NCBI RefSeq assembly: GCF_023238205.1
Contig: NZ_CP096659.1
Span: 1,240,001 to 1,304,000, forward strand
Source of the DNA: Halorussus limi
Lineage (GTDB): Archaea; Halobacteriota; Halobacteria; Halobacteriales; Haladaptataceae
Direction of reading: 5' to 3'
Length of the DNA stretch: 64,000 nucleotides
Positions 44,794 through 52,538 of the stretch are shown here, one piece after another (the stretch's first letter is position 1; each line of letters starts with the position of its first letter). The notes beneath the pieces are model-generated. The model saw only the letters and a list, made by a program, of their open reading frames with translations, made no database searches and had not been told where the DNA came from. A program made the position numbers and the translations under genes.

Positions 44794-46284
44794 ATGTCAG
44801 ACGAAAACAGCCAACCGACGGACGACGCGGTCGACGTCAGCCCCGACCGTAGCTTCGACAACGTCGATTTAGACGACGTGGTCTTCGACGACGAGGACGA
44901 CGAACAGGGGCTCTTCGACGACCTGTTGTCCGGCGAACCGATATTCGAGAACAAGGAGGTCCTCCGGCCGTCGTACACGCCGCACGAACTTCCCCACCGG
45001 AAGGACCAAATCAACAACATGGCGACGATTCTCGTCGCCGCGCTCCGTGGGGAGACGCCCTCGAACATCCTGATATACGGCAAAACCGGGACTGGCAAGA
45101 CGGCCAGCGCGAAGTTCGTCAGCAAGGAACTGGAGAGCACCTCCCAGAAGTACGACGTTCCGTGCAACGTCGAGTACATCAACTGCGAGGTGACCGACAC
45201 CCAGTACCGCGTCCTCGCGCAACTCGCCAACAAGTTCATCGAGAACAATCAGGAGTTCGTCTCCGACCGCGTCGCCGAACTCGACGCGCTCCGCGAGGAG
45301 GCGACCGCCGACCCCGCGCGACTCGACGACACCGAGTTCGACTCGCCCGAGGCCGTGGACGCGCGCATCGAGGAACTGGAGGACGACCGCGAGGAGATGG
45401 AGTCGGTACCCATGACCGGATGGCCGACCGACCGCGTGTACAACACGTTCTTCGAGGCCGTGGACTACGAGGAACGAGTGGTCGTCATCATGCTGGACGA
45501 GATCGACAAACTGGTCGAGAAGTCGGGCGACGACACGCTCTACAACCTCTCGCGGATGAACTCCGAACTCGAAAACTCGCGGGTCTCCATCATCGGCATC
45601 TCCAACGACCTCAAGTTCACCGACTTCCTCGACCCCCGCGTCAAGTCCTCGCTCGGCGAGGAGGAAATCGTCTTCCCGCCGTACGACGCCAACCAGCTCC
45701 GAGACATCCTCCAGCACCGCGCGGAGGTCGCGTTCAAGGCCGACGCGCTGAGCGACGACGTGATTCCGCTCTGCGCCGCGTTCGCCGCACAGGAACACGG
45801 CGACGCCCGGCGCGCGCTCGACCTCCTCCGGACCGCGGGCGAACTCGCCGAACGCGACCAGGCCGAGGGCGTCAACGAGAAGCACGTCCGGAAGGCCCAG
45901 GAGAAGATAGAACTCGACCGCGTGGTCGAAGTCGTCCGCACCCTGCCCACGCAGTCGAAACTCGTCCTCTTCTCCATCATCTCGCTGGAGAAGAACGGCG
46001 TCCACAACGTCAACACCGGCGAGGTGTACAACATCTACAAGCGCCTCTGCGAGGAAATCGACGCCGACGTGCTGACCCAGCGCCGGGTCACCGACCTCAT
46101 CAGCGAACTCGACATGCTCGGCATCGTCAACGCGGTGGTCGTCAGCAAGGGTCGGTACGGGCGCACCAAGGAGATCAGCCTCTCGGTACCCATCGACGAG
46201 ACCGAGGCGGTGCTGATGTCCGACTCCCGACTCGGCGACATAGAGAGCGTCCAACCGTTCGTGCAGGCGCGGTTCGACAACTGA
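44794..46284 (+). CDS. orc1: Orc1/Cdc6 origin-binding initiator protein
   Basis: A 496-residue AAA+ initiator. After an acidic, disordered start of about 55 residues come Walker A ILIYGKTGTGKTASAKF (about 93-109), an acidic insertion (about 165-205), Walker B VVVIMLDEIDKL, sensor 1 IIGISNDLKF, sensor 2 GDARRALDLLR, and a winged-helix domain at the C-terminus (LTQRRVTDLISELDMLGIVNAVVVSKGRYGRTKEISL) that contacts the boxes. It is transcribed away from the origin. Gene order oapABC-origin-orc1-sec11-polD small subunit is the conserved haloarchaeal oriC1 locus. Confidence 0.95.
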   Translation: MSDENSQPTDDAVDVSPDRSFDNVDLDDVVFDDEDDEQGLFDDLLSGEPIFENKEVLRPSYTPHELPHRKDQINNMATILVAALRGETPSNILIYGKTGTGKTASAKFVSKELESTSQKYDVPCNVEYINCEVTDTQYRVLAQLANKFIENNQEFVSDRVAELDALREEATADPARLDDTEFDSPEAVDARIEELEDDREEMESVPMTGWPTDRVYNTFFEAVDYEERVVVIMLDEIDKLVEKSGDDTLYNLSRMNSELENSRVSIIGISNDLKFTDFLDPRVKSSLGEEEIVFPPYDANQLRDILQHRAEVAFKADALSDDVIPLCAAFAAQEHGDARRALDLLRTAGELAERDQAEGVNEKHVRKAQEKIELDRVVEVVRTLPTQSKLVLFSIISLEKNGVHNVNTGEVYNIYKRLCEEIDADVLTQRRVTDLISELDMLGIVNAVVVSKGRYGRTKEISLSVPIDETEAVLMSDSRLGDIESVQPFVQARFDN

Positions 46285-46335
46285 CCTCTTTTCTCTGCGA
46301 CGGACTCGTCGGATAATCGGCGGTCAATCGGCGTT

Positions 46336-47127
46336 CTAGACTTTTCCGGAGAACTTCAGCCTCACGTATCCGAGGTACGGGATTCGGACCTCGGCGGTAC
46401 CGCGAATCCAGTCGGGCTTGACGACGTTCGATATTCCGCGAGACTGGTCGTAGAACCCGTTGTGGTCACCCTTCGTGATGAACCCCGCGTGGGACGCCGG
46501 ACAGTTCGACAGTTCGCGACAGTTGTCGACGCCCTCCGGAAGGTACTTCTTTTTCGCTTCGTCGTACCAGTTCTCTCCGTCTTCGACCCAGAATCTGGCG
46601 CGGTGGATTATCGGCGTCTCCTGCGAACTCCCGTACGGTTGATACACTACCACGTCTCCGTAGCGGTTGAACTTCTTGTATCCGGCTTCCTTCCCGGCCT
46701 GATACGTGACGACTCCGGTTCCTTGGTGTGCGGCCGCGGGCGCGAGTCGACCCTCCTCCATGATGAACACGAGGTCGCCCTTCTCCATGTTCGGCTGCAT
46801 GCTCCCGCTCTCGATGGCCACCATCGGCGGCCAGACGCCGCTCACGGCGAACAGTAGGAGACCGATGGCCAGCACGATTCCGGCGCTACTCAACACCTCG
46901 CGGACGAACACGACGACTTCGTTGTCGCTGGCGCGGAACCGGCGGACGAGCGCGAGCGGACCGGTGCCCTTCTCGCGCTCGCCGCCGTCGGACCGGGCCT
47001 CGCGCTCGACGCGCGAGCGGTCGGCCCTGTCCGCGGCCGCGTCGTCGGACCGCTCGCCGGACGAGGTGGGCGGACCGTCGGCCTGCCCGTCCTCGCCGGA
47101 AGAGTGGTCGTCTCGGGAAGAACTCAT
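46336..47127 (-). CDS. sec11: Signal peptidase I (archaeal Sec11 type)
   Basis: A 263-residue membrane-bound protease that removes Sec signal peptides. After an acidic, disordered N-terminus of about 85 residues comes a membrane helix (VLSSAGIVLAIGLLLFAVSGVW), then the catalytic Ser block AIESGSMQPNMEKGDLVFI and the catalytic His block QETPIIHRARFW. KGDHNGFYDQSRG supplies the Asp region. Archaeal Sec11 uses Ser-His rather than Ser-Lys. Met 47127 is used. Convergent to orc1, and divergent from the PolD small subunit. Confidence 0.87.
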   Translation of the reverse strand: MSSSRDDHSSGEDGQADGPPTSSGERSDDAAADRADRSRVEREARSDGGEREKGTGPLALVRRFRASDNEVVVFVREVLSSAGIVLAIGLLLFAVSGVWPPMVAIESGSMQPNMEKGDLVFIMEEGRLAPAAAHQGTGVVTYQAGKEAGYKKFNRYGDVVVYQPYGSSQETPIIHRARFWVEDGENWYDEAKKKYLPEGVDNCRELSNCPASHAGFITKGDHNGFYDQSRGISNVVKPDWIRGTAEVRIPYLGYVRLKFSGKV

Positions 47128-47372
47128 CGGACCCACCTTACCGTTCCGAGGTTGTCAATTTTCCGGGTGCGGCACGAGTTTACGCGAGTAATCTGGACCG
47201 TCGGGGGCGAGAGTGAGCGGCCGGGCGCGTCGCGACTCGATTGTAACGGGTCCAACGCGCGTCGAAAAACGATTGGGCACAGCGCGGATTCGAGAGGGCG
47301 GACCGTGGCGCCGGTTCTCGTACCGGGACGCGCTCCGCTATCCTTTTGACGAACCCCCGAAATTGAGTGAAC

Positions 47373-48983
47373 GTGCCGCTGGAGACGCCCGCTCGTATCG
47401 TCAGCGAACTCACCAGTCGCGGCTACAACGCCGACCGCGAGGCGGTGACGCTCCTCGCGGGGGCCGACGACCCCGACGCCGCGCTGGACGCCGCCGTCGA
47501 ACGCGCGTCCGACGACGTGTTGAAGCTCTCGTCCGACCACGTCGAGGCGGTTCTCGCGGAGTTCGAGCGGGCCGACGATACCCCCACTTCGAGTGGAAAC
47601 GAAAGCGGAAACGAATCGGTGACGGAGACTGGCTCTCCAGAAGAAACGAAGGGGGTTCCCCGAAGCGAGGAAAACGGTCGAAATCGCGACACCGACGGCG
47701 ACGTCGGCGAGAGCGTCACCGACGTTTCTCGGCCCGACGAGTCGGTCCGGGACCCCGACTTCGACGCGCGGTCGCTCGAAATTGACGGCGACGTGACCGG
47801 CGAGAGCACTGGCACGGGCGAGTACGAGGACTTCGTGTCGGTGTTCCGCGACCGGTTCAAGCGCCTCTCGAAGCAACTCCGGTCGCGGGTGAACGCGCGG
47901 CCAACTTCCGCGGTCCGGAAGATGCCCGGCGGCGGCGACACCGCCATCGTCGGCATGGTAAGTGACATCCGCTCGACCGCCAGCGGGCACTGGCTCATCG
48001 AGTTGGAGGACACGAGTGGGACCTACCCCTGTCTCGTCATGAAGGACCGGGAGTTCGCCGACGCGGTGGACGAACTCCTCCACGACGAAGTTATCGCGGT
48101 CGAGGGGACGCTCTCGGACGACAACGACGACGGGGACGGTATCCTGTTCGTGGACTCGCTGTACTTCCCGGACGTGCCTCGGACCTACAAGCCCTCGACC
48201 GCCGACCGCCACGTGCAGGCCGCGCTCATCAGCGACGTACACGTCGGCAGCCAAGAGTTCATGGCCGACGCGTGGTCGCGCTTCGCCGACTGGCTTCACA
48301 CCGAGGAGGCCGAACACGTAGAGTACCTGCTCGTCGCGGGCGACATGGTGGAGGGCGTCGGCGTCTACCCGAATCAGGACGAGGAACTCGACATCGTCGA
48401 CATCTACGACCAGTACGAGCAGTTCTCGGAGTATCTCAAGGAAGTTCCCGGCGACCTCGAAATCCTGATGATTCCGGGTAACCACGACGCGGTCCGCCTC
48501 GCCGAACCCCAACCCGGATTCGACGAGGAGTTGCGCGACATCATGTCGGTCCACGACGCCCGCATCTCGGGCAATCCCTCGACGGTCACGGTCGAGGGCG
48601 TGGACATCCTGATGTACCACGGCGTCTCGCTGGACGAGGTCATCGCGGAACTCCCCGACGAGAAAGCGAGTTACGACGACCCCCACAAGGCGATGTACCA
48701 ACTCCTGAAGAAGCGCCACGTCGCGCCCCAGTTCGGCGGGAAGACCCGACTCGCGCCCGAGGAGAAGGACTACCTCGTGATGGACTCGGTGCCGGACGTG
48801 TTCCACACCGGCCACGTCCACAAACTCGGGTGGGGGAAGTACCACAACGTCCTCGCGGTCAACTCCGGGTGCTGGCAGGAACAGACCGCGTTCCAGAAGT
48901 CGGTCAACATCGACCCGGACGCCGGGTTCGCGCCCATCCTCGACCTCGACACGCTCGACATGACCGTCAGGCAGTTCAGTTAA
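47373..48983 (+). CDS. polB: DNA polymerase II (PolD) small exonuclease subunit DP1
   Basis: A 536-residue small subunit of the replicative D-family polymerase, with an N-terminal helical domain (MPLETPARIVSELTSRGYNADREAV), a disordered Ser/Thr/Glu linker (about 70-145), an OB-fold (IVGMVSDIRSTASGHWLIELEDTSGTYPCLV), and the Mre11-like nuclease domain: ALISDVHVGSQEF, VAGDMVEGVGVYPNQ, MIPGNHDAVRL, MYHGVS, FHTGHVHKLG. All metal ligands appear intact, so the 3'-5' proofreading exonuclease should be active. GTG 47373 is preferred over GTG 47367 because TATCCTTTTGACG is centred about 27 bases upstream. Two ORB-like sequences lie in the linker. Confidence 0.92.
   Translation: MPLETPARIVSELTSRGYNADREAVTLLAGADDPDAALDAAVERASDDVLKLSSDHVEAVLAEFERADDTPTSSGNESGNESVTETGSPEETKGVPRSEENGRNRDTDGDVGESVTDVSRPDESVRDPDFDARSLEIDGDVTGESTGTGEYEDFVSVFRDRFKRLSKQLRSRVNARPTSAVRKMPGGGDTAIVGMVSDIRSTASGHWLIELEDTSGTYPCLVMKDREFADAVDELLHDEVIAVEGTLSDDNDDGDGILFVDSLYFPDVPRTYKPSTADRHVQAALISDVHVGSQEFMADAWSRFADWLHTEEAEHVEYLLVAGDMVEGVGVYPNQDEELDIVDIYDQYEQFSEYLKEVPGDLEILMIPGNHDAVRLAEPQPGFDEELRDIMSVHDARISGNPSTVTVEGVDILMYHGVSLDEVIAELPDEKASYDDPHKAMYQLLKKRHVAPQFGGKTRLAPEEKDYLVMDSVPDVFHTGHVHKLGWGKYHNVLAVNSGCWQEQTAFQKSVNIDPDAGFAPILDLDTLDMTVRQFS
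47634..47659 (+). promoter_or_regulatory. ORB-like element inside the polB linker
   Basis: TCTCCAGAAGAAACGAAGGG then GGTTCC resembles the origin boxes in both arms. A weaker copy in the opposite direction lies at about 47580-47599 (TTTCCACTCGAAGTGGGGGT on the minus strand). Both fall in the low-complexity linker, where codon choice is free. Confidence 0.4.
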
Positions 48984-49015
48984 CTACCGCTCTCACGCCG
49001 GTTCCTGTTTCGCAC

Positions 49016-49036
49016 TCCACTTGAAACGAAGGGGTC
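49016..49036 (+). promoter_or_regulatory. ORB-like element after polB
   Basis: TCCACTTGAAACGAAGGGGT then C is a full match to the origin boxes. It lies in the 110-base gap between polB and the convergent GNAT-like gene, about 4.2 kb from the boxes before orc1. Confidence 0.65.
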
Positions 49037-49093
49037 TACACGACTAGTGGTCGCCGGGTCCGGTCCGCCGCGCGGACTTACTGAGGTGCCGAC

Positions 49094-49645
49094 TCAACGA
49101 CGCGCAGACCCCGCGCGACCGGACGGTTCGAGTCGGTACTCGAACGTCTGGCCTCCCTCGAACCGCGGGCCGGTCCCCGCGCGTTCGAACCCCGCGGCTT
49201 CGACCACCTCCTTTGTCTCGCTCTCGTCTTCGGGGACCAGCGCCTCGACGGCCATCTCCTCCTTGCGGGCGAACCGAACCGGTTCCTCCAGCAGTCGCCC
49301 GCGGGCCTCCGGCGTCCCGCGGAGGTAGGTCACGCGGACAGTGCCGGGCATCGCGTCGAACCCGACGAACCCCACGACTTCCGCTCCGTCGGTGTCCGCC
49401 GCGTCGGTGTCTGCCCCGTCGGCGTCTGCACCGTCACCGTCCGCGTTTTCGGAGACTTCATTCTGGGAGTCTGCACCATCCGGGTCGTCTCCGTCCGGGT
49501 CCGCTCCGCCGTCCGAGTCGTCGGAGGGTCGTTCGGCCACGCGGACCGTCCGGTCGTGAATCACGTTGCGCATCACCTCGGCGGGGGCGTCGGCCAGTTC
49601 GCCGAGGACCTCCCCGTCCTCTTCGACTGCATCTCGCACGCGCAT
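49094..49645 (-). CDS. GNAT-like protein with acidic repeat insertion
   Basis: A 183-residue protein. MRVRDAVEEDGEVLGELADAPAEVMRNVIHDRTVRVAE and the later VVGFVGFDAMPGTVRVTYLRGTPEARGRLLEEPVRFARKEEMAVEALVPEDESETKEVVEAAGFERAGTGPRFEG follow the N-acetyltransferase strand-helix pattern, including a C-terminal GF-x-GTGPRFEG. Between them (about 38-88) is a low-complexity run of DGADADGADTDAADTDGAE. The acetyl-CoA loop (R/Q-x2-G-x-G/A) is not clear, so activity is doubtful. Convergent with polB. Confidence 0.6.
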   Translation of the reverse strand: MRVRDAVEEDGEVLGELADAPAEVMRNVIHDRTVRVAERPSDDSDGGADPDGDDPDGADSQNEVSENADGDGADADGADTDAADTDGAEVVGFVGFDAMPGTVRVTYLRGTPEARGRLLEEPVRFARKEEMAVEALVPEDESETKEVVEAAGFERAGTGPRFEGGQTFEYRLEPSGRAGSARR

Positions 49646-49804
49646 TGTTCACGTATCTTCCGTCTACGAAGTTAAAGCCCCTGGGGAGTTCCGCCCGGCC
49701 GGAACGCGTCGGGCGGTTCCCCGGTGACCGGCGGAGAGCGACCGGAACTGTCAACCGACGCACGAACGCGTAGGTCTTTTTCGCTCGCGTACTTACTCGC
49801 GTGC

Positions 49805-50905
49805 ATGGATAGCTCGGGCGACTCCGAACTCTGTGACTTCTGTCGTCTCCCGATTCCGGACGACCCGATTACGATGGGACGGGACTCGACGGTCTACGAG
49901 TTCTGCACCGAGGCCTGCCGGGACGCGATGGTGGAGAGCGACCGCGCGTTCACCGAGTACCACGGCTTTCGGCGCATCCGAACCGGCGTCTCGGGGCTGG
50001 ACTCGTTTCTCCCGCAGGGGTTTCCCCGCAACTCGTTCGTCCTGCTGGCCAACGACGAGGGCGCGCGCGACGACGCCCTCCGGGCCGAACTCGTCTGGCG
50101 GGCCTTGGAGCGCGACGAACCCGCGGCCGTCGTCACGTTCACGGAACCGCCCATCTCGGTCGTCGAGGGGTTCCTCTCGCTCGATTGGAACGTCCTGCCG
50201 TACCTCGAATCCGGTCAACTTCACATCGTGGACTGCTTCACGTATCGGATGGACGACCGGGACCGCGAGCGCATGTTCGAGCGCATGGACGAGTGGAACC
50301 GCCACATCTACGACATCACGAAGTCGGTGACCCAGACCGTCCGGGACCCCAGCGACGTGAGCGAACTCCACAACAAACTCGACAACTGCCTCGAAGCGCT
50401 GTCGATGAGCGACTGCGGCGTCGTCGTAGTCGATTCACTGACCGAGTTCGGCACGCTCGTCCAACCGGTGCAGGCGTACAACTTCGTCAAGGACATCCGG
50501 GCCGACGTCTGCAAGGGTCGGTTCGTCCCCATCTTCGCGGGCGCGACGCTCACGGCCGAGGAGGGTGATTTCCCCCACGACCTCGGTTACGCGGTGGACG
50601 GCATCGTGGATATGCAGGTGAACGGCAACATCGTCGAGGACACGCTCATCAAGCGCATCCGCATCCGGAAGATGAACGGCGTGCTGGCGATTCCCGAATG
50701 GGTCGCCTACGAGTTCACCGCGGGGAAGGGACTGGTCACGTTCGACCCGATAGCCGAGATGAGCGACACCTACGAAGGCGGCGAGCGCGAGAGCGACGAG
50801 GACGGCGAGAGTGACGAGAGCGCCCGGCGCGAGGCCAGCAGCGAGAACGCCGACAGCGGCGAGGACGGGGACCGCGAGGAATCTCACGTCCAGACCGACC
50901 AGTGA
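49805..50905 (+). CDS. KaiC/RecA-like protein with N-terminal zinc motif and degenerate P-loop
   Basis: A 366-residue protein. Residues 8-40 form a TRASH-like zinc module with Cys10, Cys13, Cys34 and Cys38 (CDFC...FCTEAC). A KaiC-like domain follows (IRTGVSGLDSFLPQGFPRNSFVLLANDEGARDDALRAELVWRAL); where a GxxGxGKS P-loop is expected the sequence is ANDEGARDDAL, without Gly-Lys-Ser/Thr. Walker B CGVVVVDSLTEFG (about 201-213) remains. The C-terminus is an acidic tail of about 50 residues. It probably senses or binds rather than hydrolyses ATP. Start ATG 49805. Confidence 0.8.
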   Translation: MDSSGDSELCDFCRLPIPDDPITMGRDSTVYEFCTEACRDAMVESDRAFTEYHGFRRIRTGVSGLDSFLPQGFPRNSFVLLANDEGARDDALRAELVWRALERDEPAAVVTFTEPPISVVEGFLSLDWNVLPYLESGQLHIVDCFTYRMDDRDRERMFERMDEWNRHIYDITKSVTQTVRDPSDVSELHNKLDNCLEALSMSDCGVVVVDSLTEFGTLVQPVQAYNFVKDIRADVCKGRFVPIFAGATLTAEEGDFPHDLGYAVDGIVDMQVNGNIVEDTLIKRIRIRKMNGVLAIPEWVAYEFTAGKGLVTFDPIAEMSDTYEGGERESDEDGESDESARREASSENADSGEDGDREESHVQTDQ

Positions 50906-51015
50906 GCCGACAGAACCGTCGGTGGCAAGCTTCTCAGACATGAAAGCAGTTATCTGGATGCCAAAGTTAGCCCCTCCCATGCATCAGTGTCGCACGTGGG
51001 GGTCCGCTGACTCAC

Positions 51016-51023
51016 AGGTGATC
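51016..51023 (+). promoter_or_regulatory. Strong ribosome binding site for aspartate kinase
   Basis: AGGTGATC is an eight-base match to the anti-Shine-Dalgarno end of this window's 16S rRNA (GGATCACCTCCT, 60020-60031). It ends two bases before the ATG at 51026 and fixes that start. Most genes in this window lack such a site. Confidence 0.7.
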
Positions 51024-51025
51024 GT

Positions 51026-52210
51026 ATGCGAGTAGTAGCGAAGTTCGGCGGGACGAGTCTCGGAAGCGGCGACCGAATCAACCGCGCGGCCGACTCGGTC
51101 GCCGACGCCGTGGCGCAGGGCCACGAAATCGCGGTGGTCGCCAGCGCGATGGGCAACACGACCGACGAACTCCTAGACGAGATAGCGTTCGAGACCGAGG
51201 AGGCCGACCGGGCCGAAATCGTCAGCATGGGCGAGCGAACCAGCGTCCGCATGCTGAAGGCCGCCCTCGCGGCCCGCGGGGTCGAAGCCGTCTTCGTGGA
51301 ACCCGGCAGCGAGCGGTGGCCGGTCTTCACCGACGAGAACGGCGAACTCGACGCCGAGCGAACCAAGGAGGCCGCCGCGAAACTCGCCGCGGAACTCGAC
51401 GGCGTGGTCCCGGTCGTCACCGGGTTCCTCGCGGAGGACCCCGAGGGCAACGTGACGACGCTCGGTCGAGGCGGTTCGGACACCACCGCCGTCATGCTCG
51501 GCAACTACATGGACGCCGACGAAGTCGTCATCGTGACCGACGTGGAAGGCGTCATGACCGGCGACCCTCACGTGGTGGAGGGCGCGCGGAACGTCGGCGA
51601 AATATCGGTGGACGAACTCCGGAACCTCTCGTTCCGCGGAGCCGAGGTCGTCGCGCCCAGCGCGCTCTCGTACAAGAACGAGAACCTGAGCGTCCGCGTC
51701 GTCCACTACCAGCACGGCGACCTGCTGGCCGGTGGTACCGACATCATCGGCGAGTTCGAGAGCCTCATCGACATGCGCGAGGAACCGCTGGCCTGTCTCA
51801 CGGTCGCGGGCCGGGCCATCCGGAACCGGCCGGGCATCCTACAGGACCTCTCGACAGCGCTCGGCGACAGCGACATCAACGTCGACGCGGTCGCCAGCGG
51901 GATGGACTCGGTGACGTTCTACGTGGACGAGACGGTCGCCGAACGCGCCGAGAACATCCTCCACCGCGAGGTCATCGACGAGGAGTCGCTGTCGAGCGTC
52001 ACGGTCGACGACGACGTGGCGGTCGTCCGCGTGATGGGCGGCGAACTCCCGAACCAACCGGGCGTCATCCGGAACCTCGTCGTCCCTATCGCGGACGCCC
52101 ACATCAACATCCACGACCTCATCACCAGTGCGACCAGCGTCGCCGTCTTCGTGGACTGGTCGGACCGCGAGGAGACGCTGGACATCATTCAGGCGGAGTT
52201 CAACAACTGA
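51026..52210 (+). CDS. lysC: Aspartate kinase
   Basis: A 394-residue enzyme phosphorylating aspartate at the head of the Lys/Thr/Met pathway. The N-terminal kinase domain has VVAKFGGTSLGSGDRI, VVVASAMGNTTDELL-type, LGRGGSDTTAVMLG, and the substrate loop VEGVMTGDPHVVEGARNV. Two ACT domains follow (IRNRPGILQDLSTALGDSDINVDAVASGMD; LPNQPGVIRNLVVPIADAHINIHDLITSATS), so feedback control by an amino acid is expected. ATG 51026 is supported by a strong ribosome site. Downstream is the pheST leader. Confidence 0.92.
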   Translation: MRVVAKFGGTSLGSGDRINRAADSVADAVAQGHEIAVVASAMGNTTDELLDEIAFETEEADRAEIVSMGERTSVRMLKAALAARGVEAVFVEPGSERWPVFTDENGELDAERTKEAAAKLAAELDGVVPVVTGFLAEDPEGNVTTLGRGGSDTTAVMLGNYMDADEVVIVTDVEGVMTGDPHVVEGARNVGEISVDELRNLSFRGAEVVAPSALSYKNENLSVRVVHYQHGDLLAGGTDIIGEFESLIDMREEPLACLTVAGRAIRNRPGILQDLSTALGDSDINVDAVASGMDSVTFYVDETVAERAENILHREVIDEESLSSVTVDDDVAVVRVMGGELPNQPGVIRNLVVPIADAHINIHDLITSATSVAVFVDWSDREETLDIIQAEFNN

Positions 52211-52277
52211 CCGTCCGGCGGGTACCGGTCCCCGGCGCTTCGGCCCGTCCGCGCTTCGCCGGGGGCCGCCCCGGAAC

Positions 52278-52290
52278 GTTTTTTAGCGAT
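52278..52290 (+). promoter_or_regulatory. Promoter of the pheST leader transcript
   Basis: CGTTTTTTAGCG is centred about 26 bases before ATG 52309, the standard distance between the TATA box and transcription start in archaea. A transcript from here would begin at the leader ATG. The same T-run could also end the lysC transcript. Confidence 0.55.
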
Positions 52291-52308
52291 TGCGAACAAC
52301 TGCCGAGC

Positions 52309-52392
52309 ATGCCATCCGAACCCCCACTCGGTGGGAGCGCTCGCCAGCCACGCCACCAGCGCGCGGGGTTCGGCTTCTTCTTCGCGTCCTGA
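52309..52392 (+). CDS. Candidate Phe-rich leader peptide upstream of pheST
   Basis: A 27-codon frame, ATG 52309 to TGA 52390-52392, beginning MPSEPPLGGSARQPRHQ and ending RAGFGFFFAS. Four of the last eight residues are phenylalanine, all TTC, three of them consecutive. The TATA box about 26 bases upstream fits a leaderless start. The next gene is pheS, 146 bases downstream, with no strong promoter of its own. In Escherichia coli the analogous pheM leader also has a Phe cluster and controls pheST by attenuation. The similarity in layout is seen; the function is inferred. Confidence 0.6.
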   Translation: MPSEPPLGGSARQPRHQRAGFGFFFAS

Positions 52393-52429
52393 CCGAGCGG
52401 CGGACTTCCCGGCCGGGCGAGGACCTCGG
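52316..52429 (+). promoter_or_regulatory. Possible attenuator RNA in the pheST leader
   Basis: Three mutually exclusive pairings are visible. CCGAACCCC (52316-52324) pairs perfectly, nine bases, with GGGGTTCGG (52365-52373), just before the TTC run. CTCGGT (52327-52332) can pair with ACCGAG (52392-52397) at the leader stop. CCGAG (52393-52397) can instead pair with CTCGG (52425-52429). The nine-base hairpin is followed directly by CTTCTTCTTCG, a pyrimidine tract made of the Phe codons. Confidence 0.4.
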
Positions 52430-52538
52430 CGGGAACGAAACCGCTCGTGCGCGGTCGTCGGCCAGCGACGCGACCGCGCTTCAGAAACGATAAGCGGGCG
52501 CACGGACACGTACGGACAACGAGCGACCCAGAGACACG

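Noticed and set aside
47590-47612. GTGGAAACGAAAGCGGAAACG as a third ORB in polB
   Set aside because: It keeps GAAACGAA but lacks the GGGG end and left arm; better explained by Gly-Asn-Glu codons.
50940-51035. 31-codon frame before lysC as another leader peptide
   Set aside because: It has no run of Lys, Thr, Met or Asp codons, overlaps the lysC start, and a strong ribosome site already explains lysC translation.
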